A stretch of DNA of 64,000 bases, taken from Streptomyces sp. 2131.1. Its GTDB lineage: Bacteria; Actinomycetota; Actinomycetes; Streptomycetales; Streptomycetaceae. The position numbers and the translations under genes were made by a program. The notes under the pieces are model-generated. The model was not told where the DNA came from. It worked only from the letters and a program-made list of their open reading frames with translations, and ran no database searches. Where the stretch lies: contig NZ_FNSY01000001.1 of assembly GCF_900105515.1 (NCBI RefSeq), forward strand, positions 682,001 to 746,000, given 5' to 3'. Positions 17,244-25,721 of the stretch are shown in pieces (the stretch's first letter is position 1; the number at the start of each line of letters is the position of its first letter).

Positions 17244-17891
17244 TCACCTCCTGGGGAGCAGCAAAGATCGGTGCCATTCATAGAAAGCCGGCAGTACGGC
17301 ACGAAGAACGCGGAAAGCCGATATTCCACCGCGGAACGTGCCGATGCGGACGAGCTCATGCTCCGGAGCGTCCACGACCACCCGTACGGCGGCAACCGGG
17401 CGTGGCCCGGACCGCAGGGCGGTGCGCAGGGTCGCGGCGGACTCCATGTCCACCGCGATCGCCCCGGTGGCCCGCAGTTCGCCCCGCTCATGCCCCCGGA
17501 CGACATGGTCGGAGCCGGTCAGCGGACCGGTGTGTACGGTGCGCCCCGGTACGGCCCTGGCCAGCGCCTCGGCCAGCAGCTCCGCACCGGTGCACGGGAC
17601 GGGGTCCCCGGCGGCCCGGGTCTCCCGCGCCACCACCAGGTCGCCCGGGTGCATCCCGGGCGCGAGGCCGGCGCAGAACCCCGAGGCGATGACAGCGGTG
17701 TCCGCCGCCCCGTCCTGCCCGAGCGCCCGTGCGACGGCGGTCTCGGCCGCCCTGGGGCCCATGCCGGTACGCAGCACGGTCACCCGCTCCGGGGCGCCCG
17801 CCGCCCTCCCCCTGCCGGTGCGCAGGGCGAACTGTTCGATGCCGAGCGCGCAGGCGATCAGCAGCGGGGCGGCGGGGCCGGCCTCTCCCAT
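17244..17891 (-). CDS. hpnG: adenosylhopane phosphorylase/nucleosidase
   Basis: A 215-residue protein of the purine-nucleoside phosphorylase superfamily that removes adenine from adenosylhopane. SGFCAGLAPGMHPGDLVVA is the family's phosphate/nucleoside-binding region and AIAVDMESAATLR its conserved active-site methionine-glutamate. It starts MGEAGPAAPLLIACALGIEQ at 17891, sharing one base with the shc stop, so it is coupled to the cyclase. The product passes to HpnO. Confidence 0.88.
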   Translation of the reverse strand: MGEAGPAAPLLIACALGIEQFALRTGRGRAAGAPERVTVLRTGMGPRAAETAVARALGQDGAADTAVIASGFCAGLAPGMHPGDLVVARETRAAGDPVPCTGAELLAEALARAVPGRTVHTGPLTGSDHVVRGHERGELRATGAIAVDMESAATLRTALRSGPRPVAAVRVVVDAPEHELVRIGTFRGGISAFRVLRAVLPAFYEWHRSLLLPRR

Positions 17892-19894
17892 CAGGCCTCC
17901 TCGCGCATCGGCGCGCGGCCCGCGAACGGGTCGCCGTGCACGTACCGCCCGAGTGCGGTGAGCGGGAACACCTGCCGGTAGAGGTGGTAGTTGATGGAGA
18001 AGTCCCAGGGGAACCCGGTCCCGGTGAAGTAGGGCTCGTCCCAGGAGCCGTCGGCCTGCTGGGTCTCGGTCAGCCAGGCGATGCCGCGGGTCACGGCGAC
18101 GGTGTCGCGGCGCCCCGCGGCCAGCAGCGCGAGCAGGGCCCACGCGGTCTGGGACGCGGTGGACGCGCCCTGGCCGATCCACTTCTCCTCGGCGTACGAG
18201 CGCAGGTCCTCGCCCCAGCCGCCGTCGTCGTTCTGGACGGACTCCAGCCACTCGACCGCCCGCCGGATCGACGGGTGCGCCGGGGGCAGTCCCGCGGCGA
18301 CGAGCGCGGGGACCACCGACCCCGTTCCGTAGACGTAGTTGACGCCCCAGCGGCCGAACCAGCCTCCGCCCGCGTCCTGTTCGGACAGCAGCCACTCGAT
18401 GCCGCGCCGGGTGACGGGGTCCGCGGCGCGCCCCTCGATGGCGAGCATCTCCACCACGTGCCCGGTTACGTCGGCGGACGGCGGGTCGATGACCTCACCG
18501 AAGTCGCAGAACGGCAGCCGGTTGGGGAACGGGCTGGTGTTGTCGGCGTCGAACGCGCCCCAGGCCCCGTTGCGGGACTGCATGCCGACGTTCCAGCGCA
18601 CACCGCGCTCGATGGCGGCGTCCACCCGGGCCTGGTCGGGGTGGCGGACCCGGCGCAGGGCGAGGACCACCTCCGCGGTGTCGTCGATGTCGGGGTAGTT
18701 GTCGTTGTGGAACTCGAACGCCCAGCCGCCGGGCTCCAGTCGGGGCCGGCGCACCGCCCAGTCGCCGGGGCGGACGATCTCCTCGGCGAGCATCCAGTCC
18801 GCCGCCTTCACGAGCGCCGGGTGGTCCGGGGCGAGCCCGGCGTCGGCGAGGGCGATGGTGGCCAGGCAGGTGTCCCAGACCGGGGACTGGCAGGCCTCGA
18901 TCATGCGGGTGCCGTCCTCGCGCCACACGGCGAAGCGGTCGAGCGATTCGATCCCCGCCCGCATCACCGGGTGCTCGAGGTCGTAGCCGAGCAGGTGCAG
19001 GGCGATGACCGAGTAGACGGCGGGGGGCTGGATGCCGCCCCAGCAGCCGTCGTTCTCCTGGCGTTCGATGATCCAGCGGGCGGCTGCGTTCATCGCGACC
19101 CGGCGCAGTCCGCGCGGCGCGAACCGGTGGTAGACGTGCAGCGCCTTGTCGAGCCGCTGGAAGAGACCGTCCCAACTGGCCGCCGGTGCGGGGCGCTTGG
19201 GTGGGTTGGGCCGGTCCGGGTCGGTGTGCAGCTCGTCCAGGGCGAAGGGGGCGGGCCGCACGGGCCGCTTCGCCGAGACGATGGTGAGCGGCACGATGGT
19301 CTGCCGGGCCCAGCAGCCGAAGTCGTAGATGTTGAGCGGAACCCATTTGGGAAAGAACATCAGCTCGGGCGGCAGCTCCGGCAGGTCGTCCCACTTCCAC
19401 CAGCCGAAGAGGGCCAGCCAGATCCGTGTGAAGACCCGGCTCGCGGCGATCCCGCCCTGCTCCCGGACCCAGCCCGCGGCGCGGGCCATGTGCGGGTCCT
19501 CCGGCCGGTCGCCCGCCAGCCGCAGCGCCACGTACGCCTCGATCGTGGTGGAGAGATCCGCAGGCCCGCCGTGGAAGGTCGCCCAGGTTCCGTCGCCGAG
19601 CTGCTCGCCGCGGATGAAACCGGCGGCCGCCCGGAGGGTGGCGGGGTCCTGGATGCCCAGGAACTGGCGGAGCAGCAGGTCCTCTGCGTCCATGGTGACG
19701 TTGGTGGCGAGGTCGCCCTTCCACCAGCCCTGCTCGTCCTGCCTGCCGAGGAGGTGCTCCACCGAGCGTTCCGCGGCCCGCCGCGCGGCGGCCTGTACAC
19801 CGTCCGCGGCGATGGTTGATTCGATAGTCGGTCTACTGGCCGAGGCTGCGCGGGGATCAACGGCCCCGGTGCTTCCGTCGGTCGTCGCTGTCAT
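17891..19894 (-). CDS. shc: squalene-hopene cyclase
   Basis: A 667-residue monotopic membrane cyclase converting squalene to hopene and hopanol. The catalytic DxDD acid motif appears as DIDDTAEVV at about residue 400, and QW repeats recur (for example QDEQGWWKGDL, QENDGCWGG, QTAWALLAL, QQADGSWDE). The C-terminal PWDFSINYHLYR block is typical. The start MTATTDG at 19894 has GAAGGGGAAG upstream. A 106-base gap with a small hairpin separates it from the prenyl synthase gene. Confidence 0.97.
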   Translation of the reverse strand: MTATTDGSTGAVDPRAASASRPTIESTIAADGVQAAARRAAERSVEHLLGRQDEQGWWKGDLATNVTMDAEDLLLRQFLGIQDPATLRAAAGFIRGEQLGDGTWATFHGGPADLSTTIEAYVALRLAGDRPEDPHMARAAGWVREQGGIAASRVFTRIWLALFGWWKWDDLPELPPELMFFPKWVPLNIYDFGCWARQTIVPLTIVSAKRPVRPAPFALDELHTDPDRPNPPKRPAPAASWDGLFQRLDKALHVYHRFAPRGLRRVAMNAAARWIIERQENDGCWGGIQPPAVYSVIALHLLGYDLEHPVMRAGIESLDRFAVWREDGTRMIEACQSPVWDTCLATIALADAGLAPDHPALVKAADWMLAEEIVRPGDWAVRRPRLEPGGWAFEFHNDNYPDIDDTAEVVLALRRVRHPDQARVDAAIERGVRWNVGMQSRNGAWGAFDADNTSPFPNRLPFCDFGEVIDPPSADVTGHVVEMLAIEGRAADPVTRRGIEWLLSEQDAGGGWFGRWGVNYVYGTGSVVPALVAAGLPPAHPSIRRAVEWLESVQNDDGGWGEDLRSYAEEKWIGQGASTASQTAWALLALLAAGRRDTVAVTRGIAWLTETQQADGSWDEPYFTGTGFPWDFSINYHLYRQVFPLTALGRYVHGDPFAGRAPMREEA

Positions 19895-19942
19895 GGCTTC
19901 CCCTTCGTGCAGGTGGTCCTCTGCTGTGCTGGGGTCTCCGTC

Positions 19943-19968
19943 GGCCGGCGCCCGTAAGGACGCCGGCC
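19943..19968 (-). other. hairpin between the prenyl synthase and shc genes
   Basis: GGCCGGCG (19943-19950) and CGCCGGCC (19961-19968) pair perfectly around a ten-base loop, 49 bases before the shc start. It could be a weak intra-operon terminator or an mRNA-processing boundary. Confidence 0.35.
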
Positions 19969-20000
19969 GGCGACTGCGAGTCATATGGACCAGATGGTGA

Positions 20001-21104
20001 TCATCTCTTTCGTACGACGACGAAGTCCGCGAGCGCAGTGAGCTGCGCCCGCACGGTTTGCGGCATGTCGACACCGTGCAGCACCTCTATGGCGACCGCA
20101 TGCTGACGACGGGCCTCCTGGGCGGTCCACTCGCGGCCGCCCGCCTCCTCGATGAGCGCCGCACGGGCGGCGAACTCCTCCTCGGAGAAGCTGTCGAAGT
20201 CGCTGCTCTTGGCGTCGGCGGCGAGCAGTTCGCCGAGGCGCTCGGAGGCCGGTCCGCCCGCGGCCAGCGCGGCGACGACCGGCAGGGACTTCTTGCGCTG
20301 GCGCAGATCGCTCCACGTCTGCTTGCCGGTGGACTCGGGGTCGCCCCAGATGCCGAGCAGGTCGTCGACGGCCTGGAAGGCGAGCCCGAGGTGGTGGCCG
20401 TACGCCTCCAGGGCGTCGGCGGTGCGGTCGTCGGCGCCGCCGAGCACCGCGCCGATGGAGCAGGCGCAGGCGAGGAGGGCGCCGGTCTTGTTGCCCTCCA
20501 TCTCCAGGCACTCCTCGACCGTGACGCGCTCGCGGTGCTCGAAGGAGATGTCCTGGGCCTGCCCGTCGATGAGTTTGCGGGTCGCCGACGTCAGCCTCCG
20601 GGCCGCGCGCCCCGCCTCGGGGCTGCCGAGCTCCAGCAGCACCTCGTTGGCGAGGGCGAACAGGGCGTCGCCGACCAGGATGGCCTGGGCGGGGCCGTGC
20701 ACCTTCCACACGGTGTCGCGGTGGCGCCGCTGCTCGTCGCCGTCCATCAGGTCGTCGTGCAGCAGCGAGAAGTTGTGCACGAGTTCGACGGCGACGGCGC
20801 CGGGGACGCCTGCCTCGGCGGCAGCGCCGGCCGCCTCGGCGGACAGCAGGGCCAGCGCCGGGCGGACGGCCTTGCCGCCGTCGCCGTCGGCGGGCCTGCC
20901 CTGGGCATCGATCCAGCCGAAGTGATAGGCGGCCACGGTGTCCATGGGCGGTGCGAGCCTGTCGACGGCGGCCCGGAGCACCGGCGTGGAAAGGGCCCGT
21001 CCGCGCTCCAGAAGCGCGGTGACGTCCGTGGTGTCCGCCACGGTGTCGGAAGCCGGATTCGCCGGGGTCACTGACTCTCCTCTTGTTCCGGTGGTACTGC
21101 TCAT
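20001..21104 (-). CDS. trans-polyprenyl (farnesyl) diphosphate synthase
   Basis: A 367-residue all-alpha prenyl synthase. The first aspartate-rich motif is LLHDDLMDGD (about 115-123) and the second AVDDLLGIWGD. The first motif has the two extra residues typical of type II FPP/GGPP synthases, and the residues before it (HNFSL) are compatible with a short C15-C20 product. In this operon the product is presumably farnesyl diphosphate for HpnD. The ATG overlaps the hpnE stop by four bases. Confidence 0.9.
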   Translation of the reverse strand: MSSTTGTRGESVTPANPASDTVADTTDVTALLERGRALSTPVLRAAVDRLAPPMDTVAAYHFGWIDAQGRPADGDGGKAVRPALALLSAEAAGAAAEAGVPGAVAVELVHNFSLLHDDLMDGDEQRRHRDTVWKVHGPAQAILVGDALFALANEVLLELGSPEAGRAARRLTSATRKLIDGQAQDISFEHRERVTVEECLEMEGNKTGALLACACSIGAVLGGADDRTADALEAYGHHLGLAFQAVDDLLGIWGDPESTGKQTWSDLRQRKKSLPVVAALAAGGPASERLGELLAADAKSSDFDSFSEEEFAARAALIEEAGGREWTAQEARRQHAVAIEVLHGVDMPQTVRAQLTALADFVVVRKR

Positions 21105-22489
21105 GCCGCCTCCTGCAGCGGATGTTCGTGGGGGCGGCCGAGCGCCAGGAGCGCGGCGTCCGCGGCGCCCGCACCGCTGCGGACCGCACCCTCCATCGTG
21201 GCGGGCCAGCCGGTGGCGGTCCAGGCGCCTGCCAGGAAGAGTCCGGGGGTGCGGGTGAGCGTCCCGGGGCGCAGTCGGCCGACGCCGGGGGCGGGCGCGA
21301 AGGTCGCGGTGCGCTCGCGGGTGACGAAGAAGTCGCGGATGCCCGCGCCGCGGGCGGCCGGCAGCAGCCGCTCCAGCTCCGGCAGGTAGCGGGCCCGCAG
21401 TTCGGCGACGGGCAGTTCGATCTCGTCATCGGCTGCGGACTGGGAGACCGCGAGGTACTGGCCGGGGCCGGTGAGGCCGGATGCGTCGGTGCGGTCGAAG
21501 ACCCACTGGACCGGCGAGCCCAGCGCGGCGAAGAACGGCCGCTTGAGGACCTTGCGGTCGTAGACGACGTGGACGTTGAGGATCGGCGAGGTGCCGATCT
21601 CCAGGAGCCGGTCCGGTTCGTCGAGCGCGCCCTCGGGCAGCAGGGCGTGGGTCTCGCGCTGCGGCACGGCCAGCACGACGGTCTCCGCCTCGATCTGTTC
21701 GGCGCCGGTGTCGACCAGCCAGCGGCCCTCGTCGGTGCGGGTGAGCCCGTGGGCCTTGGTGCGCAGTTCGGTGCGCACGCCGGCGGAGCCGAGCGCCTTG
21801 CGGCTCATGGTGTCGTGGATGTCTCCGAGCGGTACGGAGGCCCAGCCGATGTCGGCGGCGCCCGGTTCGGAGAGCAGCCCGGTCTTGAATACCTTCGCGG
21901 CGAGCGCGAGCGAGGAGTTCGGCGCGGTGGCGTTGAGCGTGGCGACGCCGACCAGGTCCCAGAGCGCCTCGATGGTGCGGGGCGACTGGCCGTGGCGGGC
22001 GAGCCAGCTGCCGAAGTCCTCGGCGTCGAGCGCGGGGTCGTCCGGGTCGAGGCGGCCGAGGGCCAGCGCGGCCCGTGCGACGCCGGCGCGTTCGGCGAGC
22101 GACAGGTGCGGGTATCCGGCGAGGCCGGCGGCGAGGTGCAGCGGGACCGGGAGCGCGTTGCGGCGCAGCCGTCCCAGCCGGGGCCCCGAGGGACGGCCCA
22201 CATCGAGAACGGGCACGTCCAAACGGTTTTGCAGGGGTGCCATGCGGGCGCCGTCGACCCGGTCCAGGAACCAGCGGTACGCGGTGCAGCAGCGCAGGTA
22301 GACGTGCTGGCCGTTGTCGACGGTCAGCCCGCCGCGGCGGAAGGAGAAGGCGAGCCCGCCGAGCCGGGGGCGGCCTTCCAGCAGGGTCACGTCAAGCCCG
22401 GCGTCGGCCAGGCGCAGGGCCGCCGTGACACCGGCGAGCCCGCCGCCGATCACGACCGCGCGGGACGAACGCAGGGCGTCGTCACTCAT
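21101..22489 (-). CDS. hpnE: hydroxysqualene dehydroxylase
   Basis: A 462-residue FAD flavoprotein of the phytoene-desaturase/amine-oxidase family that reduces hydroxysqualene to squalene. The dinucleotide-binding start is AVVIGGGLAGVTAALRLADAG, and the C-terminal FAD site is GLFLAGAWTATGWPATMEGA. I choose ATG 22489, which has AGAGGGGG eight bases upstream and overlaps a small upstream reading frame; a GTG at 22504 is the alternative. It lies between hpnD and the prenyl synthase, as in other streptomycete clusters. Confidence 0.93.
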   Translation of the reverse strand: MSDDALRSSRAVVIGGGLAGVTAALRLADAGLDVTLLEGRPRLGGLAFSFRRGGLTVDNGQHVYLRCCTAYRWFLDRVDGARMAPLQNRLDVPVLDVGRPSGPRLGRLRRNALPVPLHLAAGLAGYPHLSLAERAGVARAALALGRLDPDDPALDAEDFGSWLARHGQSPRTIEALWDLVGVATLNATAPNSSLALAAKVFKTGLLSEPGAADIGWASVPLGDIHDTMSRKALGSAGVRTELRTKAHGLTRTDEGRWLVDTGAEQIEAETVVLAVPQRETHALLPEGALDEPDRLLEIGTSPILNVHVVYDRKVLKRPFFAALGSPVQWVFDRTDASGLTGPGQYLAVSQSAADDEIELPVAELRARYLPELERLLPAARGAGIRDFFVTRERTATFAPAPGVGRLRPGTLTRTPGLFLAGAWTATGWPATMEGAVRSGAGAADAALLALGRPHEHPLQEAA

Positions 22490-22595
22490 GCGTCCCCCTC
22501 TCACCGGCTGTCTCCCGTCGGGCCTGCTCAGTCAGGGACGCGGTGGCCGGGCCGGGGGTTGCCCGCGGTCCGTACCGTTCATCCTTGATGCACAT
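22482..22595 (-). CDS. small ORF overlapping hpnE, DUF6380-like
   Basis: A 37-residue frame starting MCIKDERYG, 27 bases after the hpnD stop and ending in a TGA eight bases inside hpnE. Its middle, RATPGPATASLTEQARRE, resembles my memory of DUF6380 small proteins, which carry an ASLTE core and are found next to this gene. No strong RBS precedes it, so it may be read through coupling to hpnD and may itself couple hpnE translation. Function is unknown; it may be only a coupling ORF. Confidence 0.4.
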   Translation of the reverse strand: MCIKDERYGPRATPGPATASLTEQARRETAGERGTHE

Positions 22596-22622
22596 GGTGC
22601 GCGAGATGTGGCTGAGGCGCAT

Positions 22623-23576
22623 TCAGACACGCCCTCGGGCCGTGCGCCTTGAGATGTGCCGGGCGTCGAGACCGGACAGGCCGCGCACCGCGACGTACGC
22701 CTTCTCGTGGCCGGGCAGCGAGACGCGGCCGCGCAGCACCGCCTCGGGGTCGCGCTCGATGCGGTCGAGGAGCCTGCGGTAGATGCCGGCCATCGCCGCG
22801 ACGCAGGCGCCGCTGCGGCGGTCGAGCATCGGGAGGAGGCGGTAGCCCTCGGCGAACAGGGCGCGGGCGCGCCGCACCTCGAAGTGGACGAGGCCGGCGA
22901 AGTCGGAGCCGGGCGGCGGGGTGGCCCGCTGGAAACCCGCGGAGCAGCCGAACTTGGCGAGGTCGTCGGCGGGCAGGTAGGTGCGGCCGTTGCCCGCGTC
23001 CTCGCGTACATCGCGCAGGATGTTGGTCAGCTGGAGGGCGAGGCCGAGCGTGTCGGCGTACTCCGGGGCGCGCTCGGCGCCGGGTGCGCCCCGTTCCGTA
23101 CCGAAGATGCCGAGGCTCAGGCGGCCGATGGCGCCGGCGACGCAGCGGCAGTAGACCTTGAGGTCGTCCCAGGTCTCGTAGGTCGCGCCGCGCACGTCCA
23201 TGAGGACGCCGTCGATCAGCTCGTCGAGTCCTTCGAGCGGCAGGGGAAACCTGCGGGCGGCGTCGGCGAGCGCGACGGCCACCGGGTCGGTGTCGTCCTC
23301 GTCGACCGCTCCGGACCGGACGCGGTCGAGCAGGGTGCGGGTGTTCTCCAGGCGGACGCGCTTGGTCTCCGGCTCCAGCTCGCCGTCACCGATGTCGTCG
23401 ACGCGACGGGAGAAGGCGTACAGGGCCGACATGGCCTGCCGCTTCTCGGCCGGCAGCAGCCTGATGCCGTACGCGAAGTTACGTGCCTGCTGTCCGGTGA
23501 CGGCCTCGCAGTAACTGTATGCGGCCTGTACCGGTGCCGACATGTACGTCGTCTGTCCCTCCACGGTCCGGCTCAT
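22623..23576 (-). CDS. hpnD: presqualene diphosphate synthase
   Basis: A 317-residue squalene/phytoene-synthase-fold enzyme that condenses two farnesyl diphosphates to presqualene diphosphate. Magnesium-binding motifs are RRVDDIGDGE and NILRDVREDAGNGRTYLP, with SYCEAVTGQQARNFAYGIRLLP at the N-terminus as in HpnD. The ATG overlaps the hpnC stop as ATGA. An extra C-terminal tail of about 15 residues after the catalytic fold is basic (RRTARGRV). Confidence 0.93.
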   Translation of the reverse strand: MSRTVEGQTTYMSAPVQAAYSYCEAVTGQQARNFAYGIRLLPAEKRQAMSALYAFSRRVDDIGDGELEPETKRVRLENTRTLLDRVRSGAVDEDDTDPVAVALADAARRFPLPLEGLDELIDGVLMDVRGATYETWDDLKVYCRCVAGAIGRLSLGIFGTERGAPGAERAPEYADTLGLALQLTNILRDVREDAGNGRTYLPADDLAKFGCSAGFQRATPPPGSDFAGLVHFEVRRARALFAEGYRLLPMLDRRSGACVAAMAGIYRRLLDRIERDPEAVLRGRVSLPGHEKAYVAVRGLSGLDARHISRRTARGRV

Positions 23577-24493
23577 CCCTCTCTACGCGCTTCTCGCAAG
23601 ACAACTCCCACTTCGCGCAGCAGGCTGGGCTTGGTGGGTCCGGGCGGTCCGGGCAGTACGTCGAATCCGGCGGCCGCGATCGCGGTGAGGGCGGCGCGTC
23701 CTCCTCCCACGAATCCGGCGAGAAGCAGCCTGAGTCTGCCGTGGACGCTACCCACGAGGGGGGTGCCTTCATTCAGCAGATCCCGGGCGCGTTCTGCTTC
23801 GTACGCGATCAGGGAGCGGACCGAGGCGTCGGCGGTGGGTGCCGCGAGGCCGGACTCGGTGACGTGGAACCGGGCCATGTCCTCGGCCGGCAGGTAGACG
23901 CGGTCGCGGGCGAGGTCCTCGGCGACGTCCTGGAGGTGCTCGACGATCTGCAGCGCGGTGCACACGGCGTCGGAGCGGCGCAGCCGTTCGGGGCTCGCGG
24001 TGCCGGTGAGCTGGAGGACCAGGCGGCCGACGGGGTTGGCGGAGAGCTCGCAGTAGGCGAGGAGCTCCTCGTACGTGCCGTAGCGGCGGACCTTCTGGTC
24101 CTGCCGGTTGGCCTCGATGAGGCGGAGGAAGGGTTCGGGGGTGAGCGCGCGGTCGCGGGCGGTGGGGCGCAGCGCCCGCAGCAGCGGGTGGTGCGGGGTC
24201 TCGCCGGTGGTGGCGAAGACGCGGCGCAGGTCGCTCTCCAGCGCGTCGAGCATCGCGAGCCGGTCGTCCGCCTGCGCGGCGTCGAGCCCGAGGTGCACGG
24301 CGTCGGCGCCGCCGGGGGCGAGATCTCCGTCGCCGATGTCGTCGACGAGCCGGGCGAAACCGTAGACGGCCATCAGGTCGTCGCGCCAGGCGCGCGGCAG
24401 GAAGAAGGGGGCGACCGGGAAGTTCTCGTGCGCTGCCTTGTCGAGGGTTCCGGATGCGGCGGTATCGAGCCGCGCCTGCCGGGTACGGGTCAC
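23573..24493 (-). CDS. hpnC: hydroxysqualene synthase
   Basis: A 306-residue paralogue of HpnD that converts presqualene diphosphate to hydroxysqualene. ENFPVAPFFLPRAWRDDLMAVYGFARLVDDIGDGD holds the first aspartate motif in two parts, AVYGFAR and VDDIGD, and EHLQDVAEDLARDRVYLP the second. The GTG start at 24493 overlaps the stop of a 20-codon leader frame as GTGA, and no clear RBS lies just upstream, so initiation may depend on that leader. It is the first enzyme gene of the operon. Confidence 0.92.
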   Translation of the reverse strand: MTRTRQARLDTAASGTLDKAAHENFPVAPFFLPRAWRDDLMAVYGFARLVDDIGDGDLAPGGADAVHLGLDAAQADDRLAMLDALESDLRRVFATTGETPHHPLLRALRPTARDRALTPEPFLRLIEANRQDQKVRRYGTYEELLAYCELSANPVGRLVLQLTGTASPERLRRSDAVCTALQIVEHLQDVAEDLARDRVYLPAEDMARFHVTESGLAAPTADASVRSLIAYEAERARDLLNEGTPLVGSVHGRLRLLLAGFVGGGRAALTAIAAAGFDVLPGPPGPTKPSLLREVGVVLREARREG

Positions 24494-24552
24494 TGCGGAC
24501 CGCCCTGCGCGGGGACGGCGTGAGCACCTCGGAGCTGGAGATCTTCCGTCAT
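24490..24552 (-). CDS. 20-codon leader frame coupled to hpnC
   Basis: MTEDLQLRGAHAVPAQGGPQ is encoded from ATG 24552, with GGGAG 11 bases upstream, and its TGA overlaps the hpnC GTG start as GTGA. Placement at the head of the hopanoid operon suggests translational coupling. Alternatively the true hpnC start could be elsewhere. No family is recognised. Confidence 0.4.
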   Translation of the reverse strand: MTEDLQLRGAHAVPAQGGPQ

Positions 24553-24879
24553 AGCCGTCACATCTCCCGTTCTACACTGCTGACCCAAAACATCCCATTC
24601 CGGACACGCCGCCCACCCTCCCGAGTGCCGAGGACGACTCCGGGCCGTCCACCCAGGCGGTATCGCCCCACTTGCGGCGAATCAGCACCGGTACAGCTTA
24701 CGTTGTACAACGCTCATCCAAACGCGGGGGTACGGGCGGTACGCGACCGGTCCCGTGGCCCGCGTCAACTTTCCACCCGCCGGACCGCGTTCACGTCATC
24801 CGGCGGTAGGAGATCGCGACGGACGCCGTACGACGAGGCGTGGACGCCCGGACTCCGGTCCGCGGGCCGGACATGGCTC
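24553..24879. other. intergenic region upstream of the hopanoid operon
   Basis: No gene is supported here. It holds the presumed operon promoter, a compound palindrome at 24691-24712, and otherwise GC-rich DNA without clear motifs. Confidence 0.6.
24691..24712. promoter_or_regulatory. palindromic operator candidate for the hopanoid operon
   Basis: GTACAGC (24691-24697) and GTTGTAC (24702-24708) are inverted with one mismatch, and CGTTGTACAACG (24701-24712) is a perfect 12-base palindrome sharing the right arm. This is the most AT-rich, symmetrical spot in the operon's upstream region, about 140-160 bases before the leader ATG. Confidence 0.45.
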
Positions 24880-24909
24880 GGCCTCCGCCGGAAGGGTCCG
24901 GCGGAGGCC
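24880..24909 (-). terminator. terminator after the ABC transporter genes
   Basis: GGCCTCCGCCGGA and TCCGGCGGAGGCC form a perfect 13-base-pair stem with an AGGG loop, 27 bases past the stop of the ATP-binding gene. It separates that transcript from the hopanoid operon. Confidence 0.75.
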
Positions 24910-24935
24910 GCCCGGTGCGGGACGCGGGGTGCGTC

Positions 24936-25721
24936 CTACTTGCCCGTCTCGCGCTCGTAGGCCTTCAGGACCTCATCGGTCGGGCCGTCCATGAGGAGCT
25001 CGCCCTTCTCCAGCCACAGCACCCGGTTGCAGGTGTCCCTGATCGACTTGTTGCTGTGGCTCACCAGGAAGACCGTGCCGGCCTCCTTGCGCAGCTCCCG
25101 GATGCGCGCCTCGGAGCGGATCTGGAACTTGCGGTCACCGGTCGCCAGCGCCTCGTCGATCATGAGGACGTCGTGGCTCTTGGCGGCGGCGATGGAGAAG
25201 CGGAGGCGGGCCGCCATGCCGGAGGAGTACGTCCGCATGGGCAGCGTGATGAAGTCGCCCTTCTCGTTGATCCCGGAGAACTCGACGATCTCGTCGTAGC
25301 GCTCGCGGATCTCCTCGCGGCTCATGCCCATCGCGAGGCCGCCGAGCACGACGTTGCGCTCGCCGGTCAGGTCGCTCATCAGCGCGGCGTTGACACCGAG
25401 CAGCGAGGGCTGGCCGTCCGTGTAGACGCTGCCGCTCTCGGTCGGCAGGAGGCCGGCGATGGCGCGGAGCAGCGTCGACTTGCCGGAGCCGTTCGTGCCG
25501 ATGAGACCGATCGCCTCACCCCGGTAGGCGGTGAAGGTGACGCCGCGCACGGCGTGGACCTTGCGGACGCCGCGCTCCTCGCCCTTGCCGCGGCGGAGTA
25601 TCCGGCTCAGTGCCGCGGTGGCGCTGCCCTTGCCGCCGCCACCGCCGTTGACGCGGTACACGATGTGCACGTCGTCGGCGATCACGGTGGGGACGCGCCC
25701 CGCGGTGTTGTCGTCAGCCAC
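24936..25721 (-). CDS. ABC exporter ATP-binding protein, TagH/Wzt type
   Basis: A 261-residue nucleotide-binding subunit of a polysaccharide/teichoic-acid exporter. Walker A is GLIGTNGSGKST, the signature is YSSGMAARLRF, and Walker B is DVLMIDEALATGD, all in the form seen in TagH and Wzt. It lacks the C-terminal carbohydrate-binding extension found in some Wzt proteins. The GTG start at 25721 lies inside the permease gene (eight-base overlap). With the permease it should export a lipid-linked glycan or phosphoglycan made by neighbouring genes. Confidence 0.92.
   Translation of the reverse strand: MADDNTAGRVPTVIADDVHIVYRVNGGGGGKGSATAALSRILRRGKGEERGVRKVHAVRGVTFTAYRGEAIGLIGTNGSGKSTLLRAIAGLLPTESGSVYTDGQPSLLGVNAALMSDLTGERNVVLGGLAMGMSREEIRERYDEIVEFSGINEKGDFITLPMRTYSSGMAARLRFSIAAAKSHDVLMIDEALATGDRKFQIRSEARIRELRKEAGTVFLVSHSNKSIRDTCNRVLWLEKGELLMDGPTDEVLKAYERETGK

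Noticed and set aside
22490..22504. GTG at 22504 as the hpnE start
   Set aside because: ATG 22489 has the better-placed AGAGGGGG site and matches the family N-terminus.
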